Source of the DNA: Hyphomicrobiaceae bacterium
Lineage (GTDB): Bacteria > Pseudomonadota > Alphaproteobacteria > Rhizobiales > Hyphomicrobiaceae
DNA: 14,149 nucleotides
Assembly: GCA_021775715.1 (NCBI GenBank)
Contig: JAJFHI010000271.1
Coordinates: 1-14,149 of the forward strand
Reading direction: 5' to 3'
A program made the translations under genes and the position numbers. The notes under the pieces are model-generated. The model saw nothing but the letters and a program-made list of their open reading frames with translations, was not told the origin of the DNA and ran no database searches. Positions 1 to 8,461 of the stretch are shown here, piece after piece (the stretch's first letter is position 1; each line of letters begins with the position of its first letter).

Positions 1-1
1 A

Positions 2-1351
<1,350 letters not shown>

Positions 1352-1380
1352 TTTACTCCAGACACTCGCCTAAAAAGAAT

Positions 1381-1416
1381 AAGAGCCAGCTTCTGGAAAC
1401 GGGGGCTGGCTTTTCT
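1381..1416 (+). terminator. Rho-independent terminator of thiC
   Basis: Arms AGCCAGC (1384-1390) and GCTGGCT (1405-1411) pair over 7 bp around a 14-nt loop and run into TTTTCT. The hairpin lies about 30 bp after the thiC stop and separates thiC from the DUF1330 gene. Confidence 0.75.
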
Positions 1417-1594
1417 ATGGAGGCTCGCTGCCCGGCAGTGATCGCGCAGGTTCTCTGCGCAAGAGGTCCTCCGGATAAGGCCGAAAAAGACAACGATGGA
1501 GGAAGTACAGTTTGACGACACAACGCCCATTTTCATCTTCTAAGCTAATCGCGAAATGCTATCGTGTGTGCGTTCCTTGCCCGGAGGTATCACC

Positions 1595-2029
1595 ATGACC
1601 CACACCAGTTTCACAAAAGAAATCTTTGCCGAGTTTCGTGCCAACGACCGTTCCGGCCCGATCCACATGCTCAACCTGATTAAGCTGCGCGCGCAAGCGG
1701 ATTACGCTGATGGCCGCATTGCAACAGGTGCCGAGGCCTACGCAGCGTACGGCCGAGAAAGTACGCCGGTCTTTCAACGCCTTGGCGGGCGCATCGTTTG
1801 GCGAGGTGCGCGGGAGCTGACATTGATCGGTCCGCAAAGCGAGAGTTGGGATATTTGCTTTATCGCCGAATACCCTTCGGTCGAGGCGTTCGTCGAGATG
1901 GTTAAAGACCCCGTCTATCGAGCAGCCACCGAGCATCGCCAGGCCGCCGTGGGTGACTCGCGCCTTGTTCGTCTTTCACCCATGGCACCCGGTAGCAACT
2001 TCGCCGACCCTCCCGGCAGCGCCGCATGA
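1595..2029 (+). CDS. DUF1330 family protein (dimeric alpha/beta-barrel fold)
   Basis: This is a predicted 144-aa cytoplasmic protein without signal peptide. The segment around residues 20-115 has the DUF1330 pattern: a first strand PIHMLNLIKLR, then a helix with YAAYGRE, the strand GGRIVWRGARE, the strand WDICFIAEYPS, a helix VEAFVEMVKDPVYRAA, and a closing strand DSRLVRLSPM. DUF1330 proteins belong to the dimeric alpha/beta-barrel superfamily; no general reaction is established, so I assign no substrate. I chose the ATG at 1595 because GGAGG lies at 1583-1587 just upstream; the ATG at 1556 has no good site and would add 13 unlikely residues. The gene sits alone after the thiC terminator. Its TGA overlaps an ATG (ATGA at 2026-2029) that may have begun the next, now broken, gene. 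Confidence 0.85.
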   Translation: MTHTSFTKEIFAEFRANDRSGPIHMLNLIKLRAQADYADGRIATGAEAYAAYGRESTPVFQRLGGRIVWRGARELTLIGPQSESWDICFIAEYPSVEAFVEMVKDPVYRAATEHRQAAVGDSRLVRLSPMAPGSNFADPPGSAA

Positions 2030-2479
2030 TCGCGAAACTCATCGCTTGCCTCAACATAAACTGCCCCCTGTAACGCTGGCGTCGTTTTCGATTTCCTCGC
2101 AATTCTGCGCGCAGGCGTCTGAGACGCAATTTTCCAAACGACCCAATTGACCACTACGCACGCGAATTCGACGGCACCCCGCCTGCGCGGCAGGTCACAA
2201 CAACAACGGACTATGAGCTGGTTTGCGAGAACGGCTAGGTTTCGGATGGAGAATGCCGCTGCAAGAAAGGCCGCACGCGCTTAAATAAAGGGCAACCGTC
2301 GCTACACATGTGTGTGCAAGAACTGCGACTCTCCAATCCCTAAAGGCCTTCGCAACTGCAAAAAAAGCAGTGATCAATACTGCAAAATCAGCTGCCAGCA
2401 AATGTGTTCATATTACCAGCCAAAGCCGTCGGCCATTCCGCTACATCAACTCCGGCCAGCCCCGCCAATCCGGGCATGA
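2026..2479 (+). pseudogene. Probable decayed gene for a Cys-rich, possibly exported, protein
   Basis: No intact gene lies between 2030 and 2623, but part of the stretch has clear protein character split between frames. In the frame of base 2164, DYELVCENG is followed by an in-frame TAG (2236-2238) and then VSDGECRCKKGRTR. From about 2285 the signal moves to the next frame (GNRRYTCVCKNC and onward), where seven Cys fall within about 40 residues before a TGA at 2477-2479. The joined pattern, C-x-C-K-K-G then Y-x-C-V-C, resembles small Cys-rich modules I associate with secreted alphaproteobacterial proteins. Upstream, an ATG at 2026 overlapping the previous stop, and a hydrophobic LASFSISSQFCAQA in a third frame (about 2075-2120), could be remains of a signal peptide. 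At least one nonsense change and one or two frameshifts are needed. An alternative is chance Cys codons in non-coding DNA. Bases 2480-2623 show nothing more. Confidence 0.4.
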
Positions 2480-2623
2480 CGACACCGCCGGGTCTTCAAT
2501 CGCCTAAAAAAGCCCACATGTACATGCGCCAATAACGCGATTGTGCAAAGGAACCTACTTGTGATTTCGGGCGGAAAACCCAAGGTGCTAACCTTGTTAG
2601 AAAACGAGTCGAAGGCGAACCCA

Positions 2624-3040
2624 ATGACAACACGAAGAATGACCTCTGGTTATGCACTGACGGCATTTGCTCTCATGGCACTTCTGTTTCAAGCCTCCAC
2701 CCCAACGCAAGCCCTGGCCGCATCAATCAAGGGCCAATGGCGTGGCTCTGGCAGTGTGAAAACCAACTCCGGCACCAAGGAGCGTGTTCGTTGCCGCGTG
2801 ACCTATCGGCGGGCGGGTGGTCAGATTTTTTCGGTCACTGCCCGATGTGCGAGCAGCGCTGGCCGGTTCGATCAGAATGGCAGCGTCAAGCGGGTCAGCA
2901 AAAACCGTTACGTAGGCACGGTTTATAACCCAGACTTCAACATCAAAGCCCGCGTCGTCATCACAGCAAGAGGCAAGCGACAGACTGTGTCGCTCTCAAG
3001 TTCCGAGGGAACGGGCTACTTGAGTCTACGACGTCGGTAA
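2624..3040 (+). CDS. Small secreted protein of unknown function
   Basis: The product has 138 aa. It starts with a Sec-type signal peptide: positive residues TTRR, a hydrophobic core around residues 11-24, and likely cleavage after ALAA near residue 33. The mature part is basic and looks all-beta, with alternating strands (GQWRGSGSV, RVRCRVTYRR, FSVTARCAS, RYVGTVYN, ARVVITARG, QTVSLSS). Two Cys at residues 57 and 75 could form a disulphide in the periplasm. I recognise the general type from Hyphomicrobiales hypothetical proteins but know no function. The reading frame extends upstream to a GTG at 2543; I prefer the ATG at 2624 because it places the signal peptide near the N-terminus and has a GAAGG element (2611-2615) before it. 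It ends 5 bp from the convergent chorismate-lyase-like gene. Confidence 0.75.
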   Translation: MTTRRMTSGYALTAFALMALLFQASTPTQALAASIKGQWRGSGSVKTNSGTKERVRCRVTYRRAGGQIFSVTARCASSAGRFDQNGSVKRVSKNRYVGTVYNPDFNIKARVVITARGKRQTVSLSSSEGTGYLSLRRR

Positions 3041-3045
3041 CGGAT

Positions 3046-3633
3046 TCATACGACACAATCTTCGGCAACGAGCAAAGATTCCAGAAACAATTCACGCGTA
3101 ACAGCCAGCATCACTCCATCACCTGACATGAGGCGCGCGCGGTGCTCAAGCACCGGTCGTGCCGCTTGGCTATTATGATCGGGCAACGTATCTGCGACGT
3201 GGGCGATAACCGCGAAGTTGCGCCGTTCCGGTTCAAATTCTGCAACAACCCGACCGAAGGGTGCGTCCGTACTGGCAAGTCGCGCGCGCATGTCAGCGGG
3301 CAAGCAGGCGTCTGCATACCAGATCTCGGCTGTTGCAAGGTGCGCGTTACCGCGCCGCAAATTCACGCGACGATACATCAATCCTGTCGGGTCTAGCTGA
3401 ACCTCGCCGAAAAGAAGACCATCAGCTACCGAAAGCGGTTCAATCAGTTCCATGCGCAAGACTTCCGAGCGCAGTCCACCCCAGCCGATGGCGTACGCTT
3501 CGCACCAAGTCTGTAAAGCGTCGCTGACCGTCGCAGATCGCAGAATATGTGCGTTCAACAAAGCAACAGGCGCCGTCATCGTTTGTCCGCAGTCCGCGAT
3601 ATCGCTGGCTGCTGATTTGTGCATGTGCCCCAT
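3046..3633 (-). CDS. Chorismate-lyase-like (UbiC/UTRA fold) protein
   Basis: This is a predicted 195-aa soluble protein. Its second half follows the order of E. coli UbiC, which cleaves chorismate to 4-hydroxybenzoate and pyruvate. YRRVNL matches the UbiC strand carrying the active-site Arg (YWLREILL). APFGRVV matches the TPLGRYL segment. RARLMSGDGVMLAVTRELFL matches RLRLSGKPLLLTELFLP, which carries the catalytic Glu. Thus Arg (residues 88/89) and Glu (181) are retained, while the Leu of the product pocket is Phe. These matches come from memory of UbiC, not from a search. No ubiA lies next to it. A regulator-type UTRA ligand domain is less likely because no DNA-binding domain is present. The start is uncertain: ATG at 3633, ATG at 3624 or TTG at 3666, none with a strong ribosome site. 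It converges on the secreted-protein gene. Confidence 0.7.
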   Translation of the reverse strand: MGHMHKSAASDIADCGQTMTAPVALLNAHILRSATVSDALQTWCEAYAIGWGGLRSEVLRMELIEPLSVADGLLFGEVQLDPTGLMYRRVNLRRGNAHLATAEIWYADACLPADMRARLASTDAPFGRVVAEFEPERRNFAVIAHVADTLPDHNSQAARPVLEHRARLMSGDGVMLAVTRELFLESLLVAEDCVV

Positions 3634-3851
3634 ACGCTGTGTCCGTACGATGTAATGTTTCGTCAAGGCAACAGCGACCAGGAGCGGGTGGGAAATCTGG
3701 ACGCCCTAATGCATGACAGACACCCGTTTGATAGCACTCGCCGTCACCTGATTTAACGTAGGCGCCAAGCCACCAGATTGCACCCGCGACCGACGCTATG
3801 TCGCACGTAACGGGACGCTATTTCCGGCGTTCACTTAGCACGGCAAAAGCG

Positions 3852-4115
3852 TCATTCGTCGCCGCCTTCAGTTGGCAAATCAATGCTGCGCATTGCGGCC
3901 TCGCTAGGCTTCATGCCAAATCCTTCGCGAATTCCAACATTGCGGATAATGACCTCGATACAGATCTTGTCATCGAAGCTTTCATCGCCAAGGCCGTCGT
4001 ACTTCGCTTTAATCGTACTGACCATCTCCCGTTCGTTCGGTGTGAGTTGATCGGCAAGTTCACCAACCTCGTCTAATAGCCCGAGCACTTCCGCTCGATT
4101 GACTAGTTGTACCAT
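3852..4115 (-). CDS. Conserved-looking 87-aa acidic protein, function unknown
   Basis: The ATG at 4113-4115 is preceded by a strong ribosome site (AGGAG on the minus strand, 4123-4127) with 7 bp spacing, which argues for a real gene. The product is small, acidic and predicted helical, with no signal peptide and no membrane segment. It begins with an amphipathic helix (LGLLDEVGELADQL), then a TPNEREMVSTIKAKYDGLGDESF segment, and ends in an acidic tail. I recognise no family. It could be a small adaptor or regulator, but that is only a guess from size and charge. It is transcribed away from the Gly-rich exported gene, with 308 bp between them, and is followed by 218 bp of featureless DNA before the chorismate-lyase-like gene. 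Confidence 0.7.
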   Translation of the reverse strand: MVQLVNRAEVLGLLDEVGELADQLTPNEREMVSTIKAKYDGLGDESFDDKICIEVIIRNVGIREGFGMKPSEAAMRSIDLPTEGGDE

Positions 4116-4423
4116 CGTTTTTCTCCTCGCCCCCGTCCATGCAAATCCGTTGGCAACACCATATAGGAATCTTCATGCGCTGCGCCTGAAATCTGAAGCT
4201 CACGCCACATAGCTTTGAGGACTTATGAGCAGGTCAGTTTCTTATCGCCGAAAGGTTCTTAATTAATCTGGCTTTCGCCTGCGTTTCAATTTGGCACGAT
4301 GAATATGCCTATTAATGTTACTTGCAGGTAAACACGCCCAGCAATGGCACATGTGAAAATATGTTGGTATCGGTTCTTTTCGAACACGATCGGTATCTCA
4401 TCGCAATTCAGTGGAGTTTTTTC
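4116..4423. other. Divergent intergenic region with no gene
   Basis: This stretch holds the upstream regions of the 87-aa minus-strand gene and the Gly-rich plus-strand gene. It is AT-richer than its surroundings (for example 4258-4270 and 4308-4318), as expected for promoters, but I cannot place a promoter confidently. Open frames reaching into it from 4322 have no ribosome site and no coding character. Confidence 0.5.
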
Positions 4424-4843
4424 ATGAAAATCGTAGGCATTTTAGCTGCGGCAGCCGCATTGGCGCTGACAGCAACCGCTGCGTCAGCGGGTGGCTTCAA
4501 GTATGGAAGTCTCGGCGGCAACCATGGCACGTATGCCAACGTTGGGGTTGCCTCATTTGGCAGTGCCAAAATCACATCTGGCAGATCTCACGGCCACAAG
4601 AAGTACCGCAGCAAAAAAAAATGGGGCGGTAACAGCGGCGGCAAAGCCTACAGCGACACTTACGTCGATGTAAACGTATACAAGCGCAAACATTCAGCGG
4701 GAATTTATGGCTCAACCGGCACGAAGTCGGGCTTTAAGGGCTCAGGCCGTGGAGAGGCTCACGCGCAGTCAGGCATCTCCGGCTCAGCCGGCATTGGCAG
4801 CGGCTTTGGTGGCCACATCGGCGGCTTCAAAAAGCTTCACTAA
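4424..4843 (+). CDS. Exported Gly/Ser/Lys-rich protein
   Basis: The product has 139 aa. A classic Sec signal peptide (KIV, then an Ala/Leu-rich core) ends at AASA, near residue 23, so the mature protein begins GGFKYG. The rest is low-complexity: Gly, Ser, His, Lys and Tyr dominate, with a basic stretch HKKYRSKKKWGG, a short beta-like segment TYVDVNVYKRK, and a Gly-rich end (GSAGIGSGFGGHIGGF). There are no Cys and no catalytic motif, which suggests a structural or matrix role at the cell surface. I chose the ATG at 4424 because it places the signal peptide at the N-terminus and has GTGGAG at 4411-4416. The next gene's product shares the GGF mature start and a KYRS...Y...T.V.V..Y pattern, so the two may be distant paralogues. 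A strong terminator follows. Confidence 0.8.
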   Translation: MKIVGILAAAAALALTATAASAGGFKYGSLGGNHGTYANVGVASFGSAKITSGRSHGHKKYRSKKKWGGNSGGKAYSDTYVDVNVYKRKHSAGIYGSTGTKSGFKGSGRGEAHAQSGISGSAGIGSGFGGHIGGFKKLH

Positions 4844-4882
4844 CGTCATTGCTGTTTAGCGTTTCAAGACGCCATACAGGCA

Positions 4883-4923
4883 AATGGTCCGGGATGCTTC
4901 ATCGCTTCCGGGCCATTTTTTTT
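4883..4923 (+). terminator. Rho-independent terminator
   Basis: AATGGTCCGG (4883-4892) pairs with CCGGGCCATT (4908-4917) over 10 bp with one G-U wobble. Eight T residues follow (4916-4923). It ends the transcript of the 139-aa exported protein and isolates it from the next gene. Confidence 0.9.
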
Positions 4924-5081
4924 GGACCATTGCATTTCTGAAAATCACACAGCGCCCAAGCTGTGCCTCTAAAGAACGTCTTAATATTTATCTTTAATCT
5001 TTTCCTAATTTCGAGGAACGAGTTGAAGATACTTTATCAATCCTATTTCGTAGCCCAAGATCTTTTCCTGGGAGCCAAATT

Positions 5082-5627
5082 GTGAAAATTTTTGTTTGTG
5101 TCGCGACGGCGTTATTTCTAATTTCCACAGCATCCATTTCTGGTGCTGTTGCCGGTGGTTTTGCCTACAAAACTGGCGCAGGTGGCTTTGGTGCCGCGAG
5201 CTCCGGCACAAGCGTCAATGTTCGCTCGAAGTACACAAAATACAGGTCTGAGACCTATGCCAAGACGTCGGTCGAAGTCCTCTACGGCGGCCAGATCGTA
5301 ATTGGCAAAGCTTCCGCCGGCAACACAACGACGTTTAAGACGAAGGGCAAGTCAAATTACAAGCAGTGGAAGTCAACGAAGGTCAAGGTCTACGCCAAAG
5401 GCGGAAACGTTCTAGCCAAAGCACGTGGTGAGAATTATGTGACCATCAAGGCTGCGGGCAAAACGTACGTTGTCAGCAAGGAAGTCGCAAAATCGATCGC
5501 GCGCTTTACACCGCTTGGTACAACCGCGGCGTCCTCGACACAAAACTACATAAATGCATCAAGCAGCGGCTACCTGGGCATCAAGACCGGCGCCACCAAC
5601 AAAGCAACTGTACGTATCCAGCGCTAG
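5082..5627 (+). CDS. Exported Lys/Tyr/Gly-rich protein, GTG start
   Basis: The product has 181 aa. The start is a GTG at 5082 with GGGAG at 5070-5074; translation from it gives a textbook signal peptide (KIF, hydrophobic core, cleavage after GAVA near residue 24). The mature protein begins GGFAYKTGAGGFG, like its upstream neighbour. The following 130 residues alternate small and beta-branched residues with Lys and Tyr (TSVEVLYGGQIVIG, STKVKVYAKGGNVLAKA, YVTIKAAGKTYVV), which suggests repeating beta strands, and it ends KATVRIQR. It has no Cys in the mature part and high predicted pI. An extracellular fibre, matrix or cell-wall-associated role is possible, but I know no family. A 12-bp perfect hairpin terminator follows, so it is a separate transcript from the outer-membrane gene downstream. 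Confidence 0.8.
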   Translation: MKIFVCVATALFLISTASISGAVAGGFAYKTGAGGFGAASSGTSVNVRSKYTKYRSETYAKTSVEVLYGGQIVIGKASAGNTTTFKTKGKSNYKQWKSTKVKVYAKGGNVLAKARGENYVTIKAAGKTYVVSKEVAKSIARFTPLGTTAASSTQNYINASSSGYLGIKTGATNKATVRIQR

Positions 5628-5670
5628 GCAAAAAAACCACACGGTCTCAGCACCTCTGCCATCATTCATT

Positions 5671-5710
5671 ACAACGCCTTCGTATCAATCGATGCGAAGG
5701 CGTTGTGTTT
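5671..5710 (+). terminator. Strong Rho-independent terminator
   Basis: ACAACGCCTTCG (5671-5682) and CGAAGGCGTTGT (5695-5706) form a perfect 12-bp stem with a 12-nt loop, followed by a short T run (5707-5710). It closes the 181-aa exported protein gene. Confidence 0.85.
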
Positions 5711-5829
5711 TGCGCCAATAATGCGGGCATTCTCGTCACACTGAGGTACCAAGTTACTCGATCACCGCCGATCCACCGCAATTTTTGCCAAACTATCCAC
5801 AGACTCAGCTTATAGCGGTGGTGAAAATC

Positions 5830-5857
5830 TGCGCAAAGAGCTATCAACTTGCGCAAA
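5830..5857 (+). promoter_or_regulatory. Tandem TGCGCAAA boxes upstream of the outer-membrane protein gene
   Basis: The octamer TGCGCAAA occurs at 5830-5837 and 5850-5857, start to start exactly 20 bp, about two helical turns. The second copy is within the palindrome TTGCGCAA (5849-5856). They lie about 95-120 bp before the ATG at 5950. Spacing and symmetry fit an operator for a dimeric regulator, but no factor is known and the match could be chance. Confidence 0.3.
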
Positions 5858-5949
5858 CTATGCGTTTTCTTGATGAGAGTCGTAGCTTGTTAATCCCGCC
5901 GTTGTTTCTGCGTTCCGGCAACAATTCAATTTTTTGATTTGGAGCGCTC

Positions 5950-8292
5950 ATGTTTCGTCCGACCTGGTGTGCAGCTTTTGCACTTGCTGTTGTCAGCGTG
6001 ACAAACACCAGCGATGCGTATGCACAATCACTCACGATCGGTGATCAACCCTTTGAACAAGGGGCAAAGCGCCTTAAGGGCAAAACAACTGCCGATTTCG
6101 GGGCGAACGTCGGCTTCACAGTTGCGCCCGGACTGATCGTGACGCCAAGCGCCTACAGTGAAGTTGGCCACGACACCAACCCTGACAAAAGCTTCGATCC
6201 CGTCAGCGCCGCCTATGGCCGCGTTGGTACGGCCCTTTCACTCACCAAGATTGCGCGCGATGGGGCCGCCAACATCACAGCGTCCGGCAGTTGGCTTGGC
6301 CTTGATGACGACACCATCCGCGGCGACCGCCTGCTCGGCAACATATCAGCCGACGGTGTGTATTCTTTGATGCCCGGCCTTACAATTTCGGCAGGTGGGT
6401 TTATCGAGCATGATGGAATAAACTTCGCTGAAGACGAAACAGCCGGCGCCTTCACTGAGCTGACATATGGTGATGAGGTGACGACCGCATTCGTGCGGGC
6501 CCGCATCCAAGATGTCCGCTACCTGACTGACACGCCAGCGCCCGCTGGCATTGCTCCTGGTCTGATCCCGCTATTCGACATCGCCAATTTCAACGCTCAG
6601 CGCCGAGAAATTTCGGGTGGTCTGCTTGTCGGCAACAATCACTGGTTGGCACCTTATGTCCAGGCGGCCGCCGCCGACGTTGATTATACGAACCAGCGTC
6701 TTGAATCTGTGATTGACCGCGATGCGCGCGACTATCATGTCAAAGGTGGTGTTCGTGTTACCGTATCGCCGACTTTCCAGGCCGATATCGGCTGGCGCTG
6801 GAACCACCGAAACCTCGACGACACCGTAATCTCGAGCTTCACGTCGAGCTATTTCGACGGCAGCATCCGCTGGGCGCCATCGCCGTTCTTCTCAGCCCAC
6901 GCCACTATTGATCGCACAATTGATGAGACGTCTGTTTTGTTTGGCCGTCTTTCCGACGTCAAAGGCCATGAATTGGGCTTCATCTATTATCCCGCCGACC
7001 GCTTTGCACTATCGTTGACAGCGCGTCGCGAACTTATTGAAGAAATCGGCGATATCGCACTGTTCCGCCGGCGACTAGTTACGACGGAACTGACCTACGA
7101 CGTTTCCCAGTTCACGCAGCTCTACACGGGTCTTGTCTATGAGATCGTAGAAGAAGACCGCACAAATATTGAGTACGATCGTCTGCGTGTAGGTGTCGGG
7201 GCACGTGTTAGTCTCGGTGAAGACGGCAATGGCCGCGTTGCTGATATACTCGGCGATCGTTCCGCATTGTTTGCAAGACCGAGTTCAATCAATTTGCCAG
7301 GCGGTGCGGAGCTGCGCACATCTGTCGGCTATAGCCGGCTGCATCTGCCAAGCACAAACATGACGACGATAATTGGCGGAGTATTCTTCGACGAGGCGCT
7401 TGGGCAGATCGAAGATCATGATGGCAATTTCAACGGTGTTCGCACCGATGTTGAATTGCAGAATATGGCGCGGCACACCTTTGGCGCCGGTTACTCCCTG
7501 ACATTTGGCGCCGGTGCATTCTACGCCTTCTACGACGAAGAAGATAACTCGAGCTGTACGTTTGATCTCACTACAAACTGCGGTTACGTGAACATTGATG
7601 ACTTCGACCCGACGGACGAAAACTATACCGGCCCGTTCGGCGTCTTTGCGACGACGACAAATCGAAAGGTTCACTACTGGGGCGTGTCGGTAGACGCGAA
7701 ACTGGGACGCCTACATGGCGGCAGCTTCAAAGACGACCCGGTGCATCGTACATCACCGTTTAAAGTTGGCGTCGCGTTCCGTGCCATCAACCAGGAAACA
7801 GACCTCCTCGCGATCGATCTCTCGGTTCCCGATCCTGTCGACTATGATGAAAACCTCAACACCTATTACTACGGCGGTTTCATTGGTGTTGATCACACGT
7901 TCCCGCTGTCCAACGGTTTCAGCCTCCAAGTAGACGCCGAAGCTGGTCTCTATTATGCCCATACCGACCTTGAAGGCCGCTACATCGCCTTCATTCCTGT
8001 TGGCGGCCCACGCTTCATCGTCGAACAAGGCGTGGTGGAGGATGGCGACAACAAAGCATCGTTCATCGGCAGCGTGCGTCTGGATTTGAACCGTGATTTT
8101 GATTGGGGCCGCCTCGGCATTTATGGCCAAGGCGAATACCTCAGCTACACGCCGCGAGTACGCTACAACAACAATGATGAAGCTGGCGGCTCACCGTTTG
8201 GCGTCATTGGAACACAGGTCGGTACCGAGCTGGACGATGAAGACGCCTTCTCTTACACAGTCGGCCTCAGCGCGACAGTGCCACTCAACTAA
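5950..8292 (+). CDS. Large outer-membrane beta-barrel protein, apparently two barrel domains
   Basis: The product has 780 aa with a signal peptide ending near AYAQ (about residue 26) and a GGAG ribosome site at 5941-5944. Residues about 45-440 resemble the BBP2_2-type outer-membrane barrel: an opening strand with a DTNP turn (TPSAYSEVGHDTNPDKS), many amphipathic strands separated by acidic loops, and a closing segment YDRLRVGVGARVSL. A linker (about 420-450) leads to a second set of strands from GGAELRTSVGYSRLHLP to the end, again with long acidic loops. One loop has Cys at 536 and 544, which could form a disulphide outside the cell. BBP2_2 proteins are often near polysaccharide or surface genes, but no such enzymes are seen here. 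The chain ends TVPLN rather than in the aromatic residue usual for barrels. Start choice is clear. It follows two exported Gly-rich proteins. Confidence 0.8.
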   Translation: MFRPTWCAAFALAVVSVTNTSDAYAQSLTIGDQPFEQGAKRLKGKTTADFGANVGFTVAPGLIVTPSAYSEVGHDTNPDKSFDPVSAAYGRVGTALSLTKIARDGAANITASGSWLGLDDDTIRGDRLLGNISADGVYSLMPGLTISAGGFIEHDGINFAEDETAGAFTELTYGDEVTTAFVRARIQDVRYLTDTPAPAGIAPGLIPLFDIANFNAQRREISGGLLVGNNHWLAPYVQAAAADVDYTNQRLESVIDRDARDYHVKGGVRVTVSPTFQADIGWRWNHRNLDDTVISSFTSSYFDGSIRWAPSPFFSAHATIDRTIDETSVLFGRLSDVKGHELGFIYYPADRFALSLTARRELIEEIGDIALFRRRLVTTELTYDVSQFTQLYTGLVYEIVEEDRTNIEYDRLRVGVGARVSLGEDGNGRVADILGDRSALFARPSSINLPGGAELRTSVGYSRLHLPSTNMTTIIGGVFFDEALGQIEDHDGNFNGVRTDVELQNMARHTFGAGYSLTFGAGAFYAFYDEEDNSSCTFDLTTNCGYVNIDDFDPTDENYTGPFGVFATTTNRKVHYWGVSVDAKLGRLHGGSFKDDPVHRTSPFKVGVAFRAINQETDLLAIDLSVPDPVDYDENLNTYYYGGFIGVDHTFPLSNGFSLQVDAEAGLYYAHTDLEGRYIAFIPVGGPRFIVEQGVVEDGDNKASFIGSVRLDLNRDFDWGRLGIYGQGEYLSYTPRVRYNNNDEAGGSPFGVIGTQVGTELDDEDAFSYTVGLSATVPLN

Positions 8293-8461
8293 ACGGTCCC
8301 CACGCCGCCAAATTCGGCAATCCTCCGGTGCAGCGATGGTGTTTCCCCATCAGTTGAGCCACTCCTCTGTGGACAAGTGAATTTTTGCCACTCCGACTCG
8401 CCGATAATACCGTGTCCCACGCGACGTTATGTGGGTTTGGAAAAATCGGGGAACGTGTTGG

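Noticed and set aside
1444..1460. GCGCAG / CTGCGC hairpin between thiC and the DUF1330 gene
   Set aside because: It has only a 6-bp stem and no T run, lies 35 bp after a better terminator, and has no further structure suggesting an RNA gene.
3229..3240. GGTTCAAATTC, resembling a tRNA T-loop
   Set aside because: It lies within the chorismate-lyase-like coding sequence and no acceptor, D or anticodon stems can be built around it.
3792..3821. GACGCTAT direct repeat, 22 bp apart
   Set aside because: It is a short repeat downstream of a stop codon, with no symmetry and no neighbouring gene start; chance is the simplest explanation.
4292..4308. TGGCACG followed by TGC, resembling a sigma-54 promoter
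   Set aside because: The GG to GC spacing is 2 bp too long, and sigma-54 promoters need nearly fixed spacing.
7285..8130. Open frames of 125-129 codons on the minus strand within the outer-membrane protein gene
   Set aside because: They are shadows of the plus-strand gene, with no ribosome site and implausible composition.
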